Part shown: positions 1 through 6,321 of the stretch, piece by piece
Layout: each line of letters begins with the position of its first letter
How positions within the stretch are numbered: position 1 is the first letter of the stretch
NCBI GenBank assembly: GCA_903905685.1
Contig: CAIVHI010000239.1
Location: forward strand, 1 to 9,098
Reading direction: 5' to 3'
From: an uncultured Bacteroidota bacterium
Lineage (GTDB): Bacteria > Bacteroidota > Bacteroidia > Chitinophagales > Chitinophagaceae
Length of the DNA: 9,098 nt
Notes under the pieces: model-generated
What the model was told of the DNA's origin: nothing
The model's database searches: none
The model's input: only the letters and a program-made list of their open reading frames with translations
Position numbers and translations under genes: made by a program

Positions 1-2
1 AG

Positions 3-302
3 AAGCTGCTACACGGTAGGGCGCAACACTTTACGGTTATCACACCTGCGCAGAACATGGAGAAAGTGCGCCGGTATGCCCGCCTCAGTGCAGCAAAAAT
101 GTATGGGCAAAAGCGGGAGGCGGGCTTCGTGAAACGCTACCTGTCTCCACTATCGGCATTCCTTCAAACCTATGTGCTGCAGTTGGGGTTTCTGGATGGC
201 CGATATGGCTGGGTGATAGCGATGTCGGTATTCGAGAATGTGCGGTTAAAGTACAAGTATCTCTACCTGCTGAATTCGGACCAACCACTGCCGGAGCCGT
301 AA
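3..302 (+). CDS. Family 2 glycosyltransferase, C-terminal fragment (5' end outside window)
   Basis: The reading frame is open from the left edge and stops with TAA at 300-302, giving about 99 residues. An ATG at 57 is internal, because recognisable sequence lies upstream of it. The visible part resembles the C-terminal tail of Bacteroidota family 2 glycosyltransferases of the WaaE/KdtX-like type. It has a basic stretch with RRYARLSAAKMY, then KRYLSPLSAFLQTYVLQLGFLDG with aromatic residues just after it, and a final LKYKYLYLL. The LSP...GFLDG...G pattern is characteristic of these enzymes, whose tail is thought to lie against the inner membrane. They add sugars to lipopolysaccharide core or other surface glycans. 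The catalytic GT-A domain is outside the window, so donor and acceptor cannot be inferred. It converges with dnaX, only 6 bp away, and no terminator hairpin is visible between them. Confidence 0.8.
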   Translation, partial: KLLHGRAQHFTVITPAQNMEKVRRYARLSAAKMYGQKREAGFVKRYLSPLSAFLQTYVLQLGFLDGRYGWVIAMSVFENVRLKYKYLYLLNSDQPLPEP

Positions 303-308
303 TGCCCA

Positions 309-2081
309 TCAATATTCTATCTGCAAGTTGAGCGCGTCCTTAAGTCGCCCCAAGTTGGGGTTGATGCGCACCATGGCCTCGAAGACTTCGGTGCGCGACA
401 AGACTACCGGGAGTTGGGGCATATTTTCCGCTTCTTCGGGCACCACGTTCGATGTAATCCTGACCCTAATCCCCGCAGCCTTTGTGAAAAAGTCTATCAA
501 CACCGTGCGTTCCGCTTTGGCATAGTTCTCGTTGAACTCGCTGGGGCAGATGATTTTCACCTCATCGGGTGGGGCGGCCTCCACCCGCATCATGGAGAAT
601 TGGGCGAAGTTGATGGACTGTCCCGATTGATGTAACCCCAATTTGAACTGCTCGAAGATTTGCTTGGCCTCTTCGCCGGTCAATATCTTGTCGGCCTGCT
701 TCGCGGGGCCCGACGCATTGTTCAACAATTGGTCCATGTCGAGCATAGACTTGCTGAGGCGCCGGGGAGCTGCCGTAGGGTCGCGGGGCAATGGTGAGGC
801 AGTGGCGACGGCGGCGGTTGAAGTGTTGGCCGCAGGAGCCATAGAAGGCTTGGCGGCAACTACGGCCTGCGATACCTGCGGCGTTGCGGGGCGGGCAACG
901 GGTTGTGGTGCCGGCTGAGCCGCAATTAATGGGCTATCTTTTTTTTTTTCGCCCTCGGTTTCGAAGGGATTGCTTGAAGTAGTGACTTGCAGCACGTAGC
1001 ACAGCCTGATGAGGCACATCTCTACATGCAGCCGTTTGTTGCGGGCGTTTTTATATTCCAACTCGCAATCGTTGATGACGTTGAGGCAGGAAATGAGGAA
1101 GGACGGTGGCGACTGGTTGGCCTTTTCGTAATAAAGGCGTTTATGTTCGCTCGGCACATCCAGCAACTTGGCCATGCGGTCGTCTCGGCATAGCAACAGG
1201 TTGCGGAAGTGTTCGGCCATGCCGCTCACCACGGTATCGCCCTCAAAGCCCTTTTCGAGAGCCAAGTCCAATTTCAGCAATGCCCCACCCACATCTTGCG
1301 ACAGCAGGTGGTCGGTGAGGCCAAAGTAGAAGTCGGCATCGAGCAGGTTAAGGTGCTCCATGGTGCTGGAATAGGTAAGTACCCCGTCGGTAAACCCCGA
1401 AATTCGGTCGAGCATGGATAGCGCGTCCCGCATACAGCCCTCGCTCTTTTGGGCTATCACGTGTAGCGCGGCCTCGTCGGCCTTCATGCCTTCCTTTTGG
1501 GCTATGCCTTGCAGGTGCAGCACGATGTCGCGCGTAGTGATGCGCTTGAAATCAAAGATTTGGCACCGGCTTAGGATGGTGGGCAATATCTTGTGCTTCT
1601 CGGTAGTAGCCAAGATGAAGATGGCATAGGGTGGCGGCTCCTCCAGTGTTTTCAAAAACGCATTGAAGGCTGCGGCACTCAGCATATGCACCTCATCTAT
1701 GATATACACCTTGTACCTGCCCTGCTGCGGAACGAAACGTACTTGGTTGGTAAGCTCACGTATATCGTCAACGGAGTTGTTGCTGGCGGCATCCAACTCA
1801 AACACATTGAACAGGTTGTTGTTTTTGAAGCCCTTGCACGACGAGCACTCGCCGCATGCCTCCATATCTGCCGTAGGGTGTTCGCAATTGATGGTCTTGG
1901 CAAGAATGCGCGCGCAGGACGTCTTACCTACGCCGCGAGGCCCGCAGAACAAAAAGGCATGCGCCAACTGCTGGTGTAGGATGGCGTTTTTGAGTGTTGT
2001 GGTGATATGGCTCTGCCCCACAACCGTATCGAACGTTTGCGGGCGGTATTTTCTGGCCGATACTAGGTAATTCTCACTCAT
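309..2081 (-). CDS. dnaX: DNA polymerase III subunit gamma/tau (clamp loader ATPase)
   Basis: This 590-residue protein is the AAA+ motor of the clamp loader, which opens the sliding clamp and loads it on DNA; the tau form also tethers polymerase cores. The N-terminus ARKYRPQTFDTVVGQ is the DnaX signature. Walker A GPRGVGKT is at residues 47-54. Four zinc-binding cysteines are at C66, C76, C79 and C82. Walker B with DEVH is at 129-132, sensor 1 ATT at 158-160, and the SRC arginine finger at 171-173. The clamp-loader core (domains I-III) ends near residue 365. An Ala/Pro/Thr-rich linker follows (about 383-450), then a tau-type C-terminal region ending in SRTEVF...NPNLGRLKDAL, typical of Bacteroidota. 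The ATG at 2081 has GAGG a few bases upstream. An A11 run at codons 378-381 may let a short gamma form be made. It lies downstream of the DUF1697 gene on the same strand, with its own promoter-like site. Confidence 0.97.
   Translation of the reverse strand: MSENYLVSARKYRPQTFDTVVGQSHITTTLKNAILHQQLAHAFLFCGPRGVGKTSCARILAKTINCEHPTADMEACGECSSCKGFKNNNLFNVFELDAASNNSVDDIRELTNQVRFVPQQGRYKVYIIDEVHMLSAAAFNAFLKTLEEPPPYAIFILATTEKHKILPTILSRCQIFDFKRITTRDIVLHLQGIAQKEGMKADEAALHVIAQKSEGCMRDALSMLDRISGFTDGVLTYSSTMEHLNLLDADFYFGLTDHLLSQDVGGALLKLDLALEKGFEGDTVVSGMAEHFRNLLLCRDDRMAKLLDVPSEHKRLYYEKANQSPPSFLISCLNVINDCELEYKNARNKRLHVEMCLIRLCYVLQVTTSSNPFETEGEKKKDSPLIAAQPAPQPVARPATPQVSQAVVAAKPSMAPAANTSTAAVATASPLPRDPTAAPRRLSKSMLDMDQLLNNASGPAKQADKILTGEEAKQIFEQFKLGLHQSGQSINFAQFSMMRVEAAPPDEVKIICPSEFNENYAKAERTVLIDFFTKAAGIRVRITSNVVPEEAENMPQLPVVLSRTEVFEAMVRINPNLGRLKDALNLQIEY
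934..950 (-). promoter_or_regulatory. A11 slippery run in dnaX with immediate alternative-frame stops
   Basis: On the coding strand 11 adenines (949 to 939) follow a G at 950 and precede GATAGC, encoding E-K-K-K-D-S at residues 378-383. One added A, or a -1 ribosomal slip, gives Lys-Arg then TAG at 936-934, a product of 382 residues. One lost A, or a +1 slip, gives Lys-Ile-Ala-His then TAA at 928-926, a product of 384 residues. Both would contain the complete clamp-loader core and lack the tau extension, which is the gamma architecture. A small bulged hairpin at 924-909 (CGGC-TCA-GCCG) starts about 14 nt downstream. It seems weak and distant for a ribosomal stimulator, so RNA polymerase slippage is the simpler mechanism. 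The frames and stops are read directly; slippage itself is inferred. Confidence 0.65.
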
Positions 2082-2094
2082 GTTGACCTCGTTT

Positions 2095-2123
2095 GTATTC
2101 GTCTCGCAGGGCGAGCCGAATAC
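2095..2123 (-). promoter_or_regulatory. 29-bp near-perfect palindrome / hairpin in the dnaX leader
   Basis: The arms are GTATTCG plus CTCGC (2095-2101, 2103-2107) and GCGAG plus CGAATAC (2111-2115, 2117-2123). That gives 12 pairs with one internal mismatch (2102/2116) and a 3-nt loop. It ends 13 nt upstream of the dnaX ATG. If transcription starts just after the promoter-like TAAGTTTG, the hairpin would sit at the extreme 5' end of the dnaX mRNA. It could stabilise the mRNA, act as an operator for a dimeric regulator, or end transcription from the DUF1697 gene. No U-tract follows it on the minus strand, which argues against an ordinary intrinsic terminator. Confidence 0.6.
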
Positions 2124-2127
2124 GCGG

Positions 2128-2135
2128 CAAACTTA
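2128..2135 (-). promoter_or_regulatory. Putative dnaX promoter (-7 element TAAGTTTG)
   Basis: Read on the minus strand this is TAAGTTTG, an exact match to the Bacteroidota primary sigma -7 consensus TAnnTTTG. About 19 nt upstream on that strand is a T-rich TTTTT, a poor match to the usual -33 TTTG/TTG. The start of transcription would fall near 2121-2123, giving a leader of about 40 nt before the dnaX ATG. This suggests dnaX can be expressed independently of the DUF1697 gene. Confidence 0.45.
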
Positions 2136-2163
2136 CCGGAAAAACTGCAAACCGAAAAACCCG

Positions 2164-2694
2164 TTACAGTTCGGCGAGCTTGCAGATGGTGGCCCAATTG
2201 CGGGTGGTGGCCCTGATGCCCAGCTTTTTTTCGATGAAGTTGTTGTTCAGCTTGGTGTCGCCATAGGCCAGATGCAGGATGTAGACATCACGCCCAATGA
2301 CCCGCAATTCATCGGTACCCGACACAGTCGGCAGTGTTGCGACGGTCGCACTTGTCGGGTCCGATTCCAGCATCGTCACGCTTACCTTGCGCACATCGCC
2401 CTCCGCAAGCGCAGGGTAGGGGTTGCCGGCAATGGTTTTGCGGAATTCGGCCCGCGGCCGCACCAGCGTGGGCACGTCATAAGTCAGATGGGTTTTCAGC
2501 ATCGATTCAATCTCCCGCCGCAGCGGTTCTGCATCCGGGTGCGGTGCGTCAAATACCACATTGCCGCTCTGGATATACGTCACCACATTCAGAAACCCGG
2601 CCTCCTCAAACATCCTTTTGAGGTCTGCCATCTTAATGATTTTTTGTCCGCCGACATTGATGCCGCGCAGGAGGGCGATGAAACGGGTGTGCAT
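2164..2694 (-). CDS. DUF1697 domain-containing protein
   Basis: The protein has 176 residues, close to the usual 175-180 for this family of small cytoplasmic proteins of unknown biochemical function. Family hallmarks are LLRGINVGG at 8-16, KMADLKRMFEEAGF at 21-34, TYIQSGNVVF at 39-48 and the C-terminal ATTRNWATICKL at 162-173. The frame stays open a further 38 codons upstream to 2808. I chose the ATG at 2694 because the family conventionally begins a few residues before IALLRGINVGG and the upstream extension looks non-coding. The start has no clear Shine-Dalgarno sequence, which is common in this phylum. dnaX follows 82 bp downstream on the same strand, but an apparent separate dnaX promoter suggests the two are not strictly co-transcribed. 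No function can be deduced from context. Confidence 0.88.
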   Translation of the reverse strand: MHTRFIALLRGINVGGQKIIKMADLKRMFEEAGFLNVVTYIQSGNVVFDAPHPDAEPLRREIESMLKTHLTYDVPTLVRPRAEFRKTIAGNPYPALAEGDVRKVSVTMLESDPTSATVATLPTVSGTDELRVIGRDVYILHLAYGDTKLNNNFIEKKLGIRATTRNWATICKLAEL

Positions 2695-2744
2695 ATGGGG
2701 TGGGGTTCCTGCAAATATCGAACGAAACCAGCAAATTCGTAAGG

Positions 2745-2758
2745 TGAAACAAGTTTCA
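2745..2758. repeat. Short palindrome upstream of the DUF1697 gene
   Basis: TGAAAC and GTTTCA flank a central AA, a perfect 6+6 inverted repeat about 50 bp upstream of the DUF1697 start. The position suits an operator, but a palindrome this short can arise by chance and I do not recognise it as a known regulator's site. Confidence 0.25.
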
Positions 2759-3168
2759 TACACCGACGAAAGGATGGAACAAATGCCCGTACGCATGAGG
2801 AAAGCCATCCCGGAGGTTACCCAGCCTATTGGGGTTTATGAGCAAAGCTTGAAAATCGGGAAGTAGGTGGAACCACGGATAGTGAGGGTGAAATCGAGCC
2901 GCGTTTGAGCCAACTCATGTGGTCATTGCCTGGTGCAACGGCTCTTGAAAATCTCCTGCTCTCGGTCTTTGGTTCCCGTTGGTTTTTCTCCATTTGCATC
3001 ATTATAAAGGTCCAAAATCCACTCCTACCGCACCAGATTTTGATGGTTCTTTTGGCGATTTGGTCGGATTGCGGCATTAATGGTTGAAGACCAAATTGCT
3101 AAGCAGGTTTTACTCATGGTGCCCAATGGGGTGGTGGACCTATTGCTACACCATGCGTCCGAGGGCAC

Positions 3169-3214
3169 GGGGCGAGCCCCAAATTCTTGCCACTATCTAA
3201 CGCCTCTCGGGCGT
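3169..3214. repeat. Two small GC-rich hairpins
   Basis: GGGG-CGAG-CCCC (3169-3180) and ACGCC-TCTCG-GGCGT (3200-3214) are two perfect short stem-loops 19 bp apart. They resemble the small 'CCC-loop-GGG' hairpin modules found between genes in many Bacteroidota genomes. That resemblance is from memory and not verified. Confidence 0.35.
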
Positions 3215-3254
3215 GCCGCTCCAAGGATGTCGCATGTAATGCCGATAGACGAAC

Positions 3255-3319
3255 GGGTAAGTAGCTGTTGTTGGATGGCGGTCATTGGTATTCCATTGCC
3301 GTCCGCCATCCATTTACCC
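3255..3319. repeat. Long imperfect inverted repeat upstream of ftcD
   Basis: A perfect 10-bp stem, TGGATGGCGG (3272-3281) with CCGCCATCCA (3303-3312), encloses a 21-nt loop. An outer 6-bp stem, GGGTAA (3255-3260) with TTACCC (3314-3319), extends it past an asymmetric bulge of 11 nt on the left and 1 nt on the right. No T-tract follows in either direction, so a standard terminator is unlikely. It ends about 80 bp before the ftcD start and just upstream of the promoter-like site. Confidence 0.5.
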
Positions 3320-3342
3320 CACCCACAATGCCCGATGTGTGC

Positions 3343-3350
3343 TACATTTG
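3343..3350 (+). promoter_or_regulatory. Putative ftcD promoter (-7 element TACATTTG)
   Basis: TACATTTG fits the Bacteroidota -7 consensus TAnnTTTG and would start transcription about 45 nt before the ftcD ATG. The -33 element is not convincing; the nearest T-rich candidate, TTTA at 3313-3316, is about 26 nt upstream, longer than the usual 19-21. Confidence 0.3.
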
Positions 3351-3400
3351 CGGTGGGTTGTCGACCCCTTATTCGCAAAAACAGTTCATTAATCACTTGT

Positions 3401-5092
3401 ATGAGGAGAGATTTCAAGAATGCGGTAATAGAATGTGTGCCCAATTTCAGCGAGGGCCGCAATATGGATGTTATCCGCCAAATTACTGCCGAAATAGAAG
3501 CTACCGACGGGGTGCGCCTGCTGGATGTAGACCCGGGTAAGGCCACCAACCGTACTGTGGTCACGTTTGTGGGCAACCCCTATGCCGTGGTGGAAGCCGC
3601 CGTCAGGGCCATCCGCAAGGCGGGCGAGCTGATAGACATGCGCAATCACACTGGCGAACATCCCCGTATGGGTGCCACAGATGTTTGTCCGCTGATACCC
3701 GTATCGGGTATCACTATGGAGGAAACCGTGGAGTTCGCGAAAATGCTGGGTGCCCGCGTGGCTGCCGAAGCCGGTATCTCGGTATACCTGTACGAATATG
3801 CGGCCACTGCCGACTACCGCCGCAACTTGGCCGACATCCGTGCGGGGGAATATGAAGGCTTGGCCGCCAAAATTGGGAAACCCGAATGGAAGCCGGATTA
3901 CGGCCCTGCGGTGATGAACGAAAAATCGGGAGCAACCGTCATTGGTGCGCGCGACTTCCTGATTGCCTACAACGTGAACCTCAATACCACATCTACCCGC
4001 CGCGCCAACTCCGTGGCATTCGATATCCGCGAAAAAGGGCGGCAGAAGAAGGGTGCCGACGGCAAAAACCTGAAGGGGCCTAATGGCGAAGCGGTTTGGG
4101 AACCCGGGCTGCTGAAGTGCGTTAAGGCCATAGGTTGGTTTATCGAGGAATACGGGATAGCCCAAGTATCCATAAACCTCACCAATATGTATACCACGCC
4201 GCTCCACGTGGTGTTCGACACCGCTTGCGAGCGCGCTGCGGCTCGCGGTATGCGCGTCACGGGTAGCGAACTGGTGGGTCTCGTGCCCCTCAATGCCCTG
4301 CTCGAAGCCGGTAAGTATTTTCTGCGCAAGCAGCAACGCAGCGTAGGCGTGAGCGACGCCGAACTGATTAAGATTGCCGTGAAATCGATGGGTCTGGACG
4401 AGCTCGGCCCCTTCGACCCCGAAAAGAAAGTTATTGAATACCGCCTGCGCAACAGCAATTCCAAGCGGTTGGTAGACATGACGCTGACGCGTTTTGTGGA
4501 AGAAACGGCCAGCGAGTCGCCGGCACCGGGTGGTGGGTCGATCGCTGCCGCATGCGGTGCCATGGGTGCCGCGCTGGGCACTATGGTGGCCAACCTGTCA
4601 TCCCACAAAAAAGGATGGGACCACCGCTGGGAAGAATTCTCCAATGCTGCCGAACCCGGCCAAAAACTCGTGAAAGAACTGCTGCATCTCATTGATGCCG
4701 ATACCGATGCCTTCAACGGCATTATGGCGGCTTTGGGTCTGCCCAAGGGCAACGATGCCGAAAAAGCCGCCCGTGCAGCCGCCTTGCAGGCTGCCACCAT
4801 CGAAGCGATCAAAATACCCTTCCGCACCATGGAGGTGTCGTTTGATGTTTTTGCACTGGCGAAAACCATGGCCGCTACCGGCAACCCCAACAGCGTGAGC
4901 GATGCCGGCGTTGCCGCATTGTGTGCCCGGGCTGCAGTGAAAGGAGCCTACCTGAATGTGAAAATCAATGCCGGCACCTATGCCGAGCAACCCGAGGTGA
5001 AGGCGATATTGGAAAAAGCCGCCGCCATGAATACCGCCTGCGATGCCGAAGAACTTGCCGTGTGGCAGATTGTGAACGATAAAATCAAATAA
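3401..5092 (+). CDS. ftcD: Bifunctional glutamate formimidoyltransferase / formimidoyl-THF cyclodeaminase
   Basis: The 563-residue protein catalyses the last step of histidine breakdown and feeds the carbon into folate. Formiminoglutamate plus tetrahydrofolate gives glutamate and 5-formimino-THF, which the second domain turns into 5,10-methenyl-THF and ammonia. The transferase domain starts with VIECVPNFSEG (9-19). It contains TNRTVVTFVG (49-58) and HTGEHPRMGATDVCPLIPV (83-101), where H87 aligns with the catalytic His82 of human FTCD. The cyclodeaminase domain (about 358-563) contains SPAPGGGSIAAACGAMGAAL (373-392) and the acidic IDADTDAFN (431-439). The human fused enzyme has 541 residues. 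The frame is open 107 codons upstream, but homology begins only around residue 8, so I chose the ATG at 3401. There is no Shine-Dalgarno sequence. The methyltransferase gene follows 65 bp downstream on the same strand. No other histidine-utilisation gene is in the window. Confidence 0.96.
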   Translation: MRRDFKNAVIECVPNFSEGRNMDVIRQITAEIEATDGVRLLDVDPGKATNRTVVTFVGNPYAVVEAAVRAIRKAGELIDMRNHTGEHPRMGATDVCPLIPVSGITMEETVEFAKMLGARVAAEAGISVYLYEYAATADYRRNLADIRAGEYEGLAAKIGKPEWKPDYGPAVMNEKSGATVIGARDFLIAYNVNLNTTSTRRANSVAFDIREKGRQKKGADGKNLKGPNGEAVWEPGLLKCVKAIGWFIEEYGIAQVSINLTNMYTTPLHVVFDTACERAAARGMRVTGSELVGLVPLNALLEAGKYFLRKQQRSVGVSDAELIKIAVKSMGLDELGPFDPEKKVIEYRLRNSNSKRLVDMTLTRFVEETASESPAPGGGSIAAACGAMGAALGTMVANLSSHKKGWDHRWEEFSNAAEPGQKLVKELLHLIDADTDAFNGIMAALGLPKGNDAEKAARAAALQAATIEAIKIPFRTMEVSFDVFALAKTMAATGNPNSVSDAGVAALCARAAVKGAYLNVKINAGTYAEQPEVKAILEKAAAMNTACDAEELAVWQIVNDKIK

Positions 5093-5104
5093 ATGGTAAG
5101 TGTG

Positions 5105-5134
5105 CAGGTGCAGTGGAATGGTTCGCTGCACCTG
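5105..5134. terminator. Hairpin between ftcD and the rRNA methyltransferase gene
   Basis: CAGGTGCAG (5105-5113) pairs perfectly with CTGCACCTG (5126-5134) around a 12-nt loop. It sits 12 bp after the ftcD stop and ends 23 bp before the next start. No T-tract follows, so it may be a weak terminator, an mRNA-processing or stabilising element, or an attenuator lowering expression of the downstream gene. Terminator is the best-fitting category, not a firm call. Confidence 0.4.
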
Positions 5135-5157
5135 TCTGCACTTCCGAAACACCACCT

Positions 5158-5907
5158 ATGAGAACAGGACGCCCCCTACCGCTGGTTGTTGGCCGCAAAC
5201 CCATATTGGAAGCCTTGCAACAGGGGGCTGCCATCGAGAAAATATTCATGCTGCGCACAGCAGTAGGAGCCGATATCTCGATGATCAAGCAATTGGCCAA
5301 AGCCGCCAATGTGCCCATAAGCCAAGTGCCGGTGGAGAAATTGGACTTCCTCACCAAGTCGCCGCACCAAGGGGTGCTGGCGTGGGCGTCGTTGTTGCAC
5401 TATGTGGAGCTGCAGGCGGGCCTCAGTCATGTGGTGGAGGCCGGCAAAACGCCGCTATTCCTATTACTCGATGGCATTACCGACGTGCGCAATGTGGGTG
5501 CCATTGCCCGCAGTGCCTGGTGTTGCGGTGCACACGGCCTCATCCTGCCCACCTCTCATGCGGCATCGCTCACCGAGGAAGCCATCAAGGCATCTGCGGG
5601 GGCGCTAACCAAGGTGTTGCTGTGCCGGGTGCCATCGGTACCGCAAGCCATAGACATCTTGAAACTGAACGGTATACAGATTTTGGGCACCCACATGAAG
5701 GGTAGCGTGCCGGTGTTTCAGAGCGACCTCACCCTGCCCACTGCGGTAGTGATGGGGGCCGAAGATACAGGCATCAGCAAGGATGTCCTTAAGCGCGCCG
5801 ACCAACTCATCCACATTCCCATGGCCAACAACTTCGACTCCCTGAACGTATCGGTAGCCGCCGGCATGGTGCTCTATGAGGCCGTGAGGCAACGGGTTGG
5901 TGGTTGA
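5158..5907 (+). CDS. rlmB: SpoU-family 23S rRNA 2'-O-methyltransferase (RlmB type)
   Basis: The 249-residue protein is a SPOUT-class, AdoMet-dependent RNA ribose methyltransferase. RlmB of E. coli methylates G2251 in the peptidyl-transferase P-loop of 23S rRNA. The N-terminal RNA-binding (SpoU_sub_bind) domain covers about 8-80, with VVGRKPILEAL and SPHQGVLAW. The knotted catalytic domain has all three SpoU motifs: DGITDVRNVGAIARSA (105-120, with N112 and R118), VMGAEDTGIS (198-207) and IPMANNFDSLNVSVAAGM (220-237). I chose the ATG at 5158 because it gives the usual short N-terminus; a GTG at 5113 in the same frame would add 15 residues overlapping the hairpin. It may share a transcript with ftcD, although a hairpin lies in the 65 bp gap. 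The exact target nucleotide is assigned by family resemblance; another SpoU specificity such as TrmH-like is possible. Confidence 0.87.
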   Translation: MRTGRPLPLVVGRKPILEALQQGAAIEKIFMLRTAVGADISMIKQLAKAANVPISQVPVEKLDFLTKSPHQGVLAWASLLHYVELQAGLSHVVEAGKTPLFLLLDGITDVRNVGAIARSAWCCGAHGLILPTSHAASLTEEAIKASAGALTKVLLCRVPSVPQAIDILKLNGIQILGTHMKGSVPVFQSDLTLPTAVVMGAEDTGISKDVLKRADQLIHIPMANNFDSLNVSVAAGMVLYEAVRQRVGG

Positions 5908-6321
5908 GCATGCACAAAAAAGCCCTTGGCGGTTTTGGCGATAGCGATTCTTTCCTTACACGCCACCTTGCCTAGAAAGCGGCATCAATGCTGGTCAGAG
6001 GTCGTGTATTTCAATTGTGCAATCAGCAAAATTTATGCAGTCGTCTTATCCATTGGAATTTTATAGAAATTTTTGCATAATTTTGATATCCCTCCTGTTT
6101 GCAGGGTAAAAACTCTCATTTCAGTTTGGTCTAAACGGTTCGCCTATGGAAGGACATATCCGTATCGCAATGCGGCATTGCTGCGGAGGCGTACGTTTGG
6201 AAGTTGAATAGTGCCCGAAAGTCTTCATTTGTCCGTCTGTGAGGACGCGGCTCCACATCATTTCGAAATAAAGAGGTAAAAACGGCGTTTGTTGAACATG
6301 GAACCAATCGTTTTTTATTGA
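5908..6321. other. Non-coding stretch after rlmB
   Basis: No convincing gene lies in these roughly 410 bp. A 21-codon frame at 6146-6211 has no supporting features. A promoter-like site reading rightward is at 6053-6085. A near-palindrome ATTGTGCAAT at 6014-6023 resembles the perfect ATTGTACAAT upstream of katG. No clear terminator for rlmB is seen. The region may include the decayed 5' part of the secreted-protein gene whose tail follows. Confidence 0.5.
6053..6085 (+). promoter_or_regulatory. Putative Bacteroidota-type promoter
   Basis: TAATTTTG at 6078-6085 matches TAnnTTTG exactly, and a TTG at 6053-6055 lies 22 nt upstream, close to the usual -33 spacing. Transcription would run rightward from about 6092 toward the T9SS-protein remnant, with over 200 nt of untranslated RNA. 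This is consistent with the promoter of a gene whose 5' coding part has been lost. Confidence 0.4.

Larger units (their letters stand above)
2695..3400. other. Divergent intergenic region with no supported gene
   Basis: About 700 bp separate the DUF1697 gene (leftward) from ftcD (rightward). Frames are open here on both strands, including one continuous with ftcD from 3080, but none shows recognisable protein sequence. The left half (2695-3100) holds a short palindrome at 2745-2758 and scattered short inverted repeats: GAGCCG 2896-2901 with CGGCTC 2939-2944, and ATTTGGTC 3058-3065 with GACCAAAT 3089-3096. The right half (about 3155-3320) carries a cluster of GC-rich hairpins. The length and hairpin content suggest a dispersed intergenic repeat or decayed mobile DNA rather than a simple promoter region, but that is inference. 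Confidence 0.6.

Noticed and set aside
909..924. Hairpin downstream of the dnaX A run as a classic -1 frameshift stimulator
   Set aside because: The stem is only 4 pairs plus 2 after a bulge and begins about 14 nt downstream, farther than the usual 5-9 nt. I keep the A run as the signal and do not rely on this stem.
2695..2808. A 38-codon N-terminal extension of the DUF1697 protein
   Set aside because: The family normally starts a few residues before IALLRGINVGG. The extension is Cys/Phe-rich, unlike the family, and covers the likely promoter and palindrome.
2826..3077. An 83-codon minus-strand frame in the intergenic region
   Set aside because: It has no recognisable domain, no ribosome-binding signal and an unusual composition. 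It is probably a chance open frame.
3080..3400. A 107-codon in-frame extension upstream of ftcD
   Set aside because: FtcD homology starts only near the ATG at 3401. The extension crosses the hairpin cluster and has no recognisable protein features, so it is treated as untranslated.
3389..4336. A 315-codon minus-strand frame opposite ftcD
   Set aside because: It is antisense to a well-conserved enzyme and shows no domain. Long antisense frames are common opposite GC-rich genes with strong codon bias.
6146..6211. A 21-codon frame after the promoter-like site at 6053-6085
   Set aside because: It starts with ATG but is very short, has no hydrophobic segment or known leader-peptide pattern, and has no evident ribosome-binding site.
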